NCBI GenBank assembly: GCA_025618425.1
Contig: CM046842.1
Span: 25,083,562 to 25,147,561 of the forward strand
Reading direction: 5' to 3'
DNA from: Heliocidaris tuberculata
Taxonomy: Eukaryota; Echinodermata; Echinoidea; Camarodonta; Echinometridae
DNA: 64,000 nucleotides
How positions within the stretch are numbered: position 1 is the stretch's first letter; each line of letters begins with the position of its first letter. A model generated the notes under the pieces. It was not told the DNA's origin and did not search any database. It worked only from the letters and a program-made list of their open reading frames with translations. The position numbers and the translations under genes were made by a program. Shown piece after piece: positions 49,401 to 61,400 of the stretch.

Positions 49401-52400
49401 CAGGAGCTGATTTAGGAGACTGGAAACCCCTTGGTGAGATACCATTCCCATTAGCTGTAATGGAACAAGAGCATAATAATGGTAGAGAAAATGAGAACAG
49501 TCCGTAATCATTTATAAGAATGGAAACCCCTTGGTGAGATACCATTCCCATTGGCTGTAATGGAACAAGAGCATAATGATGGTAGAGAAAATGAGAACAG
49601 TCTGTAATCATTCATAAGAATGGAACCCCCTTGGTCAGTTACTATTAATTCCCATTGGCTGTACTGGTAAAAGAAGATAAAGTTAAATGAATATATGGTA
49701 ACTGTCTGTAATTTTCAGGAGACAGGACATCCCTTGGTGAAATCCCATTCTCATTAGCTGTAATGTTAAAAGGTACTGTAGGTTAATGAATATGAATATA
49801 TGATAACAATCTGTAATTTTTCAGGAGACTGGAATCCCTTTGTGAGACACCATTACCATTCGCTATAATGGTGAAAGAAATGGAAAGTTATATCACAATA
49901 TGATGACAGTCTGTAATCATTTTAGGAGACTGGAAACATCTTGGTGAGATGATGAGATACCATTCCCAATGGCTGTAACAGGAAAAGAAAGAAAGAAGGA
50001 AAAGTTATATGAATGCATGGTAAGAGTCTGTCACCATTCAGAAAACTGGAAACCCCTTCGTTAGACACCATTCTCAATGGATGCAAAGGTAAAAGAAGAG
50101 AGAAGGATTAATGAATATATGATAGCATTCTTCTGAAGACTGGAACGCCTATGGATGCAATCATTAAGGAGCCTGGAAACCCATTGTTAAGACACCATTC
50201 ACATTGGCTGTACTTTTAAAAGAAGAGAAAGTTATATGAATATATGATGACAGTCCACAATTTTCCAGGTGACTAGAATTCCCTGTGTAAGAAACTCCAT
50301 TTGCTCTAATGGTTAAAAGAAGAAAAAGTTAATGAATATACAGTATGCATGGTAACAGTCCTCATAAGACTGGAACCCCCTATGTCAAGAAACCTCTCCC
50401 ATTAGCTAAAATGTTTAAAAGAAAAGATAATTGTTTAGTAATATGATAACAATCTGTAATCATTCAGAAAACTGGAACCGTTTTGGTAATATACTACTCC
50501 AATTGCCTGTAATAGAAAAATAGATGACAGTCTGCAAAATATTTTTAAGGGGTATGACGATAGGGAGAAAGATATTTTTACTCTATTCAAATTATTATAC
50601 TTACAGGTGTTATATGTAAATGGACGGAGTGCATGCTCAATGCAACCTGAAAATTGGAATAATTACAGATCATGAGGATCAGGAGTGATCCTCTTATCTA
50701 CGAGGTACATACGACCACCTATCTGTTACAGTATGCTATTATATCCTATAATTGCCCATAACCGAACATAAAATTATTTCACAAGTAGCCTACCATACAC
50801 CGCCTCCGTCCCCCGGGTTGCCGTATGAAACCCGTCACCCGCCATGACACTTCCTCCGAAACCACACACCAAGAGAGCACCCGCAACCAGGACACGCAGA
50901 CATGTCGCAACTGCGAGGCGAGGGGTAGGAGGGGGGGACACAGATAGGTGGTCGTATGTACCTCGTAGATAAGAGGATCACTCCTGATCCTCAGGATCTA
51001 CTATCAGTACATCCGACCACCTATCTGTTACAGTATGCTAGACCGACACGGACTCAGCGGGAGGCTTGGCTGCGTCTAGCGGTGAAGGAGCGGTGTATTA
51101 GCGGGACTGAGACGCCGACAGTAGCGCTGCTCGAGAAAACGAGGGTACTGCGGCGGGGATGTCCCGGAGATAAAAGGAGATGAAGGAATTCGGGGAGCAC
51201 CAATAAGGTGCCTTCTGAATCTCCTCTACGGACACGCCGTTGAACAGAGCCCAAGATGCGCTGATCCCCCTGGCATCGTGTGCACGGGGTGACACGCCAG
51301 GCGAGAGGGCATCGGGGCCGGCCGCACGAATGGCGGCAACGATCCACTTCGAGATAGTATCTCTCGAAGCCCGTGAAAAAGGCTCTTTCGTAATCACGAA
51401 AAGCTGATCACCAGAACGGCGTTCCTTAGTGCGCGCCCAATAATACTTGAGAGCGCGCACCGGACACCAGACTTTATCCTCGGCCACCGACGAGAGGGTG
51501 GACAGCGGTTGGATAAAAATCTCAACTGGCTGGGAGCTGGCAGTCTGGTTCTTCGCCACATAGGACGGGTTGGGAATGAGGCGCAGCCCCGCGCGTTCCC
51601 AACGGACATGCCCCGGCGCCGCCGACAGTGCGTGCAAAGCACTGCGACGCTGGCCGGAGGCAATCGCCAAGAGGAAGACCGCTTTAATGGTCACATCTCT
51701 AAGCGAGGCCTCAGCGAGGGGCTCAAACGGCGCCCTGGCAAGGGCCTCCAGCACCCGAGGGAGACTCCACGACGGGAGCAATCTCCTAGTCGGGGGGCGC
51801 TCCAGGAAAAAGGCGCGGACCAGGCCGGTCAGGGAGAGGGCAGTAGAGACACTGGCCCCATCCGCGAACCCAGCGTGGACAACGGCAATCGCCGAACGGT
51901 AGCAACGGATGGTCGAGACAGTCAGGCCCTTATCGAAAAGGGAAATCAGAAAGTCTGCGACATCTCTTAGAGGTGCAGAACGGGGATCCACCCCGTGTGA
52001 TTCGCACCAGCTAAAGTATCCAGCCAAACGGGAATTATAAGATTCCCGGGTGGACTCCCGTCGGCTGCGAGCGACGAAGGTCGCAGCCCGCTCTGAAAGG
52101 CCCGCCTGAGCTCCAGATTCCCTGACAATGGCCAGGCAGTCAGGTGGAGCGTGGCCGGTCGGGGGTGCAGAGCCCCCGACACTGGCTGGGAGATCAGGTC
52201 CAGACGAGCGGGAAGGAGCCTCGGATTCCCCACCAGTAGGCCCGTCAACTCGAGGAACCACGTCCTCTTGGGCCACCACGGGGCTATGAGGAGGAGAGTT
52301 GCTTGGTCCTGCCTCACCTTCCGCAGAACGCGGGGAATGAGGGCGAACGGCGGAAATGCATAACCCCTGAATCCCTTCCACGGGAAGGAGAAGGCGTCCA

Positions 52401-55400
52401 TCCGCCAGGCTGCCGGGTCCTGCACCCTTGTGCAGTACATCGGCAGCCGTGCGTTCAACTCCGAGGCAAACAGATCCACATCTAGTGGGGGAAGCTGGCG
52501 CACCAGCAGATGCATGACCTGCGGGTGGAGCGTCCACTCCGAGGGGAGAACTCGGCCCCGGGACAAGAAGTCTGCGATCAGATTGTCCCGGCCCGGAATG
52601 TACGACGCAACGGGGAAGACCCCCATGCGTCGGCACCACCTCCACAGCTCCGCCGCTAGGGCGTTCAGGCGCATGGAATGGGTGCCCCCCTGTTTGTTGA
52701 TAAACGCTGCAACGGTGATGTTGTCCGTGCGTATCAACACAGCCCGGCCGCGGATCAGCGGCAGAAAATGGCGGAGTGACAAGGCAACAGCCTGAAACTC
52801 CAGCACATTGATATGTGGGAGGGTGGCCGAGTGGCACCAGTCCCCATATACATGCAGGCCCTGACAGTGTCCGCCCCATCCCATGTGGGATGCATTGGTG
52901 GTCACTGTGATGGAGGGCTGCGGGGGCTGCAGGGGGTTGCCCCTGATCAGAAACTCCGGGCGGCACCACCGCCAGAGGAGAAGGCGGGCGGCCGGAGGTA
53001 GCGGCACAGGCCTCGTCAGGGGGTCCCATGACGGGCGGTAGTGCCTGAGAAGAAGGATCTGTAGCGGGCGCATGTGCAGCCGGCAGTCCGGCAGCACATC
53101 GTGTCGAAGACGGCGGGCGGCGCCCGTAATCGTCGATACCCGCTCCCGGCTGGGACGTGCCAGTTGCCGGGGGATATCGATCACCGCACCCAGGAAGGTC
53201 GGGCACTGCGTGAAGTACTCCGTATTGATGTGTCGGTTGATTCTCTTGAGATTTAGAATCAAGCGGAACTTCCCCGAGCGCTTGGGGACAAGGAATATGG
53301 GGGAGAGGCATAACCGCGGATGATCGCGGGTCCTTTCCACCGCCCCCTTCGCAAGCAAGGCGGCGATCTCGGCCGCCATGGCTCGACGCATAAGCGGAGA
53401 CATGCGAGGGGATGCAAGACGGACGACGCCTCCGGGCAGGGGGGGTGGCTAACTCGACGGAGAAGCCACCGCCGACAACGGAGAGAACGAAGGCGTCGTC
53501 CGTTATGGCCGCCCAGGCCGGCTGGAAGGCCTGAAGGCGGCCGCCCACCCTGGAGGGGGGGCCCTGAAGCGCTCGGGGCAAGGAGTCAAAAACTACCGCG
53601 GCCCTCGTCGGCCGGGCGGGTAGACCCCCGCTGCTTGCCTCTACCCCTGCGGCTACGGCGCCCCCGGTTTATGGCCCGGCGGGTCGTCTGTGGGGGAGGC
53701 ATAGTCACTGTCACACGCTGGGGGGCCGACGCCTGTGGCTGGCGGGGCGGTCCCCGGGGACGGTCAGGTCGAGCCTGAACTGATATCAGGTGACCTGCTA
53801 ACTCTCACGCCTGCTGGCAACGGGTTAGGGCCTCCTTGATGCGGGGCGCGAACTGGCCAGAGAAAAGGAACGGCCCTTCAAATGGCATCCCACTCGTGAG
53901 CTGCGTCCTTTGCCTCACCGGGAACCCGAGGGCCTCGAGGGCCAGGTCCCGGCGTCGGCGAGTAGTGAAGAGTGCGGTACGCGTGGACTGCTTCCATAGA
54001 TGCTCCGAGATGGACATGAGGAGCGAGTCCAAGAGCTGGCGGTCCTCGGGAGAGACCCGGAGGTCATCCGCCTGTACAGCCAGGTTCGTTAACGCCCCGG
54101 CATAAGCCGCTAGACGCATCGAGGACCTTGCTAGGACCGACAAGTGCGTCCACCGCTTATCCTCTTCAAGAAAGGCGCGACGGCGGAGAGGATTGGCCCT
54201 GCCTACATAATCCCCGAGAGCTAAGAGCTCCGGGGAGAGGGTCTCGGGCTCGAGGTAGCGGGCCATGTCCGCGGGCTGAAAGGCAAAAGCCCGACGCAGG
54301 CCGGCGAGGCCCCTCTTAGGGGGCGGCTCTCGGGCGATACGCCCGTACTCCTCTTTGAAGTCTGCCGTGAGGGGGATACCGGGTTGAGCCCCGGCTCCCC
54401 CTCGGAACAGCCGGGACGCCGGGGGTTGTTGTTCCGCCGGGTCCGGGCGAACCGTATAGAATTCTTCGAGGTATCGAAGAAGTAAGGCCTCCGCCTCCTC
54501 ACTGAGATGCCTCAACCCAGGCGGGGCTTCAGTCCCTGCAAGGGACGGCGCCGCTGAGGAGGCCGACATCGAATCCCACCCAGAAGTAGAGGGTTCGGAC
54601 TCGGTCGCTGTAGGAGACTCATACAGCTCAGAGAGGAGAGGCATGGGCGGGGTAGGCGCCGGTAGCGGGAGGGGAACCTCCGCTGGCGGCACGCTATAAC
54701 CCGCCGGAGCTCGGGTCGCCAGGCCCGGGGAAGGGCGGGGGAGCCGAGGCTGGGATGCAGTACCCGCCTGGAGCAGGGGGAACTCATCCTCTAAAACGAA
54801 TTGCTAGCCTAAAACAACAATCAAAAGGATAGAAAATGGAAAGAACTGGCCTGATTGTTGGTAATCTGCGTCGGATGGCGACGGATTTTAGGAGCAACAC
54901 GAAAACACGTCTTGTTCATATGGGTGCGAACAGGAAAGAGGAAGTGTCATGGCTGGTGACGGGTTTCATACGGCAACCCGGGGGACGGAGGCGGTGTATG
55001 GTAGGCTACTTGTGAAATAATTTTATGTTCGGTTATGGGCAATTATAGGATATAATAGCATACTGTAACAGATAGGTGGTCGGATGTACTGATAGTAGAT
55101 AATATTCCAGGACTTACATTACATGTACATGTACATGCATAACAAATTAAACAAGATGAATCACAAACAAAATGACACTACATGTATCTCTAGAAATTAG
55201 AAAGTTGAAATAGTAATAACATCTCATGGACTACAGGTTAAATTAATGATTTGTAACCCTACAGATAGATGAATGGTAATCATTTCTCTTAACATTTTCC
55301 AAATAATGAAATGCAAGAAACAGATTGAAAACATGACACCAATCTGCACTGGAGGGGTGAATGGAAATCATATTTCTTTTAACATTCTAAAAATGTGAAA

Positions 55401-58400
55401 ATACAACAAGAAATAAAAGAAATAACAACAATCTGCAGAAATATGTGAATGGTAATAATTTCTTTGCCATTACTAAATAACAATATACAAGGAATAGCTC
55501 TAAAACATGACAACAATCTGCAGTGGTGGGTGAATGGAAATCGAATTTTTTTTAACATCCATTACATGTGAAAATGCAACAAGAAATTTAAAAAAATAAC
55601 AACAATCTGCAGAATTAGGTGAATGGTAATCATTTCTTAAACATTCTCCAAATGAGAAAATACACATACACATGTACAAAACAAGATAACAATCTGCTGC
55701 AGTACATGTGCAGACGTAATTGAAAAGAATTCATTTATTTTATGTGAAAAGACACCACCATATAAAAAAAGCACTTACAGAAAAAAAAAATCTGCAGAAA
55801 TAAGTGAATGAGTATCATTTCTTGAACCCTCTTCAGATGAGAAAATAAAAATTTGATGCCCAAAATATGACATCAATCTACCTTGTGCAGCGGCAGCAGC
55901 AGCAGCAAAGGCTGCAACCTTGTTCTTGACGTTACCATCAATGGGTGGAGGCGGGGCGGGTTCATCAGGAGGGGGCGGTATGAACATGGTATCTGCGTCG
56001 TAAGCCATTCTTCTGTCTTCTGAGTGGACCTGGGCCTGCGACTGCATCTGGGGGTGGGGCTGCGCTGCGGGGAGCACGCCATAGTTGTCAGATCTGTTGA
56101 GAAAGGTTAGAGAGAAATAATAGAAGTAACAATAAGCAAAAATATGTACAAATAACATAATATACCATTTGACCTCATGATAAAAAAATCTATAATAAGG
56201 AGAGAGAGAAACTGACAGAAAGAGAAATTAGGCTGAAATTGAAAGATACTATAACCAAATGCTAACAGAGAATTTTGAAGAAAAAAAACACACACAAAAA
56301 ATGTTGCATGTACAAGTACATCTTTCAGGTAGGCCCTACAATTCAAAACTACACTCATTGTGCCATGCATATTTGTCATCTTAGACAATATAATACCTAC
56401 ATGTATCTGTAGAGCTCAACAGGGGAGCATTTCATCACGCATTTAGTCAGTGATTTTTACTGAGAAATTTGCTCTCAGCCAATCAGATGCAGGGATTTCA
56501 GTAGCTTATAACAGTTGTTGGTAAAAACCACCGACAAAACGCTTGATGAAACGCTCCCCAGGTAGTACACGTATGATAATCAAAACAACATGGAAAAGGA
56601 GATGCAAAAAAAAAAAAAAACACCTTTGTTTTCATTTGAATTCCAATATCAGAACTATAACATGTACACATATGTCTATATGCTTCTTCTGTTCTTCTAT
56701 CAAAGTTAAGTCATATTACTTTAGGTAGAATTATAAACCTTTACTATTAATGTAAATGTACGTACATAACAGATTTTATACATCTGGTCCTGGTGCTTCA
56801 CACGACAACACAATCATGTGCAATTTGTAAATGTTGATATATTTTACAATTCATTTCCTGCTCGCGTTTACATAGAAAGGTACAGTATGATCAATCACGC
56901 TTTCTAATCGCAAGTTTTGGCAAGTGATTTTTCTAAATATGGAACAACAATTGAGTACATTCTCTGGCATGCACATTACCCCTTTCGAGACAATCGACCA
57001 CATTTTGTGGTTTAGCTCAATAACTTTTGATTCAGAGCTCTAAAAAATATACCAGATACATGAGCAGAAAGAGCAAAAATTTCTGTACAAACTATGTCCT
57101 TTTTGTTGCATGACCATTATTGCATTTGATGCTAGAATTTTAGAAACGTGAATAAGGTTGAAAATCCTTAAATTGGCAACACTTTGAGAGGTTCAAAATC
57201 ATTGTTTTTTTTAATCAAAATTGGCAATTTTTTCAACTTTTCGATAAATTCCTAACCATATATTGTTTTCAAGACATATTACACCTTATTAGAACCATGT
57301 GGCACTAAAAGAAAAATATGATTATTGCCAATTTGAAGAACAAAATGTGATCAATTTAGCCCTTAAATAATTCCTGTCCTGAAAGGGTTAACAAAGGCAT
57401 CAGACTCTATATTAAACAGGTGTATTGTGTATATGGGTGCAAAGATCACGATGGCTTAACATACTGCAAAACAACTTTTGATCTTAAAGGACGTGTAAAT
57501 CATTTACAGAGATTGTTTTAAACCCAACAGCATGAAGTCTTAGTTGGAAATGTATGCACCCTACATAACACCATACTCTTGTGACAGCTTATCAACCCAT
57601 TATAGAACAGCCTCACATATTCAATCATTTCGACAATTTGACTAGCATTCAAGTCGCCTTTAATAACTCAGATTCAAACTGATAGCAATAACAGAATGAC
57701 TTTGATATTTTTTAAAAACCATTTTGACTAAATTCTTTTCTATTCATTTTGAATAGATTCTTGCAAGTGTCTTTTCTATTTGAATCTGAATAGATTCTAT
57801 TTTCATATTTCAACAGATATCCTTGAGAGTCTACGTCAATGTACTGTATCTAAAACTCTTGGCGGTGGCGGTGGCGGTGGCGGTGGCGGTGAGGTTCCTA
57901 GAGTATTTTTTTTTTCTTGTTGCTCCTGCTACAACAACTTTTTTAATTTCTCCTCATACTGCTTATTTTTCTTAGGTAAATTTGTCATCTCCTCTTTATT
58001 ACTTTTCCTCCCCATCCTCTCCTTCAACTTTTCCATCATATTAGTTAAGTTAGGTAAAGCAAAGCCCCCCCCCCCCCCACCCCCACCCCCACAACCAGGA
58101 TCCTGTTTCATAAAATTTGTTCATGCATCAACTGCCAAAACTATTTGACAAATTCCCATACAGCCAATTTAATTCACTATCTTTAATTAGTACTATAGCT
58201 TATATGTATATTAGTTATTAGTTATTTCACTTGGAGATGGGGTTCAGTTGAGGGAAGATGATCCAAAGCACTCAACAGCGCATGAGTCCTACTCTTTCTG
58301 TATTACATAACAATGCTCAACAAATAATTTGCTTTCTCTTATCCATTCCCCCTTATCATACTCAAGACTTTAATTCTGTTTCCTTTCTATTTTAGATAAA

Positions 58401-61400
58401 CTCTGTTGAACGAATTGTCATTACGGATGCCAGATGTAAATACTATGAGACTAACTCAGTGTAAGCAGAGTGGAAATCATTTTGGAATTTACTATCTTTC
58501 ATACATACCACAAGTACAAGACATATTAACAACTATTGATATTCAAGTTGCAGCATGATTTTTTTTTTAATTTCTTTTTTTTTTTGAGAGGGGGGTGGGG
58601 CTGGGAACAGACTTCAGAATTCAATCTTCTGTAGGTCCTAAGCCTTTTAACATTATGTTCAATCATTAAAATTCTTTGGCATGGTTTGCCACCCACATCA
58701 GAGCAAGGGTTAAAAAAACGTTTGCATTTTAAGTTCTCAACGTGTATTTAAGCGAGGTACTATGTATGCCAGCCAAGGGATCTCATAGTGCGCATAATAA
58801 ACCAAGAAAGATTATCAACTACATGCACATGTACTTGAAAGTTGACTCTCAGAAATTCTCCTTATGGGAATTTAAACCAAGAATAGTTGCCAAGATGTAT
58901 GTAAACACCAGCTACATGTACATGTTCCTAAATAAAAAAAACTTCAACACAGCTCACAAGTCTCGACAAAAACATAGCAATCACAACTCCAAACTTTTCT
59001 TACCTGTACATTTGGGCAAAATATTCAACAATCTGCGAATAGTCCATCCCGAAAATCCTTCCGTAATATACTCTCAGGGAAAGTTAAATGCGTCATCAAT
59101 CCAATGAACATACCACCTTCTAATGGAAAGGGGTGGTGTAATATTGCCAAGGAAGACCAGGATAAGAGGAGTTTTTTTATGTGGGTGCAGCGCATTCCTC
59201 GAACACAGCAGTTTATTAACTAACCATGGCAAGATAGTCTTAAAGTTCAGGAACATAGACCTTTTGGGATATTTAGGATGTCATAAAGTTTTCATATGTT
59301 CATGAATACAATCATGTTTTCTTATTTGTTCTTTTTGACAAAAACAGCAGAAAAATTAATGAAGATTTCACAGAAATAGGGTATTCGCCGACAGTAAAGC
59401 TAGCTATTCCTTTGTTTCATGTTGCTTATTATTTCCTTCTTTTAATTTGTTTCTTTTTCATCTCTTGCCTTCCCTTTAATTTGCACTCTTTTATATATTA
59501 TGACACCTGTCACTTTAAGTCTTTTCATTTCATGACCGCGAAGACCTAAAGAAACTGCTACGAGTATGGATAAAGTTAAAGTGATAATTTTCTTTCTAGT
59601 TCTCTGTGTTCTTTGGTCATTATTTTTGCCTGCCTGTGTCCTGTATGCATTCGATCTGTCACTTACAAATGTACAATGTTCCTTCTTAATCTTCACTTGC
59701 AAAAAAAAAGAGTATTTTTCATTATGAAGTACATGCATGTGTTACACACATACATTTAGAATACATCTGCAACAGTACAAAGTATGAAGAGCAAGCCTAA
59801 AACCATAATAGACATTCAGCAGGGGAGTTCAAGTCTAGACTCAAGGCTTGCTCCCAGGTGACCTATCCAAGGTCAAAGGTGAAATCCATGTACTGACAAC
59901 ACTGAGAGGATAAAAGTGGTGAATCCTTCCCCGCTTTGGCATTGATATTGTTATTGCTGTTGCCAGGGGTTGCAGTCTTGCTAAGAAAGCTGTCCTGCAG
60001 TTGTTGCTTTTGTTATTGCTTATATCATGTAGGCTGACTTCATGTTGGAATGAGAAATAGACGATAGAATTTTGCTATCACTCTCACTTCATTTTACTAT
60101 AAATCTAACTCACTGTCACTCTGCATGTATACAAAGCTTTCTTTCTCTTCTTCTCTCTGCAATAACAATAGGGGAAAAAATGTTCTTCTCTTCTTAAGGG
60201 TACTTCATCTCTTTTGCAGCCCTAAATTTTGAAGTTGTGTGAGTATGCAAAAAAAATACAAAAGAATGGTAATTGGAAAACTTGTGCGGATGTGAAAAGG
60301 ATTACAATTTGCTTTCAAGAAAGTAATAAAAACAATTTGGTAACACTCGATTTTATTTCCACTCTAAAAAATATAATTTTGATTTCTGAATAGCTCCCTC
60401 TGCAACACAAGCAAGTTTTCATTTCTTACAATGAGAAGAACCTTGAAATTTCATTGGCAGTATCTACAGTATGTCTACTAAACCTGTGCAAATTTTCGCA
60501 GAATTTTGTGCAAGTCTGCAAAAGGGATGAAGTAACTTTAAGAGTTACAGGGACATGTAGTCTTGTCGGTCATAAATACTCATCTCATTTTTCTGAATAA
60601 TTGGCTAAAGTATAAAATATTTTTGTATCATATTTATTTCATAAATTTGTAACCTTTAATCCTGCAGACCTATCCTGTAGTAGTTTAGTGTAGCCTTTTA
60701 CAGACATTTTTGGATATCTTTTAATTCAGACTGCTATCAACTACACATTACCAATAAGTAAAAAGAGCAACATCACACAAAACGTTGAGTCATTTTCTGA
60801 TCCAGAATAAAAACAACTGAATTACCAGTATAGATAATCATTAGCCATCAAATTGGCAATGTGGTTTAATTTCTTTTCATAATCACTATTTGGGGCAATT
60901 TCTTCTTTTTTTTTTTTCTTTTTTTTTTACTTTATAGTAATTTTCAGTCACATTGGTTCATTAACTATAGATTTTCATTTGCTTAAAATGTAGATTTAGA
61001 AAATAAAAGTCAACAAGACCAATTTGAGGAAGAACAGCTTATTTATTGTAGACACTAAGATTGCTCTGAACTGCAATGGGTTTTAAAAGAATTGTGACCA
61101 GGCACCACAAAACCACCAAAAAGTCGCACTACGTGATTTAGAGCTCAATAAAGGTGTTTTTGGTTGGCATTTTCAAATTTTAGTTTTGGGTATTTTCTGA
61201 AAGAGTATACTTTTTCCTAAGTAATTTAAAGATTTGGAGGCACAAAACAATCTGAAAGTGGTATTTAGGAAAGTATTTACTAGACCCATGTTTGTCTTCT
61301 CTGGATTATGCTGTCTTAGTTTTCTTTTTTTTAACGTCCCTGAATACTTGTCTCATTTTCAGCTCCCATAACTTTAAAACAGAGTAATTTTTTGTATTGA

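Larger units (their letters stand above)
50673..55100 (-). mobile_element. DIRS-type tyrosine-recombinase retrotransposon, RT-deleted
   Basis: A 4.4-kb GC-rich insert in the EPS8 intron between exons 2 and 3. Structure in minus-strand order: inverted terminal repeat, gag-like ORF, ORF with RT remnant, RNase H and methyltransferase-like domain, overlapping tyrosine-recombinase ORF, internal complementary region, inverted terminal repeat. The ITR plus internal complementary region layout is diagnostic of DIRS elements, which replicate through a circular intermediate and integrate without target duplication; none is visible here. The RT catalytic core is absent, so this copy could only move in trans. 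Known DIRS elements are common in echinoderms. Confidence 0.93.

Noticed and set aside
49412..50545. CRISPR-like array
   Set aside because: Whole ~100-bp units are repeated with no unique spacers; it is a eukaryotic intronic minisatellite overlapping a coding exon.
51509..51970. Plus-strand frames inside the DIRS element
   Set aside because: Antisense to the recombinase coding region in GC-rich DNA; no domain recognised.
52151..53581. First ~480 codons of the 827-codon frame as part of the recombinase
   Set aside because: This stretch is the other-frame shadow of the RNase H/methyltransferase ORF; its Pro/Gly/Ser/His-rich reading has no domain and is open only because the DNA is GC-rich.
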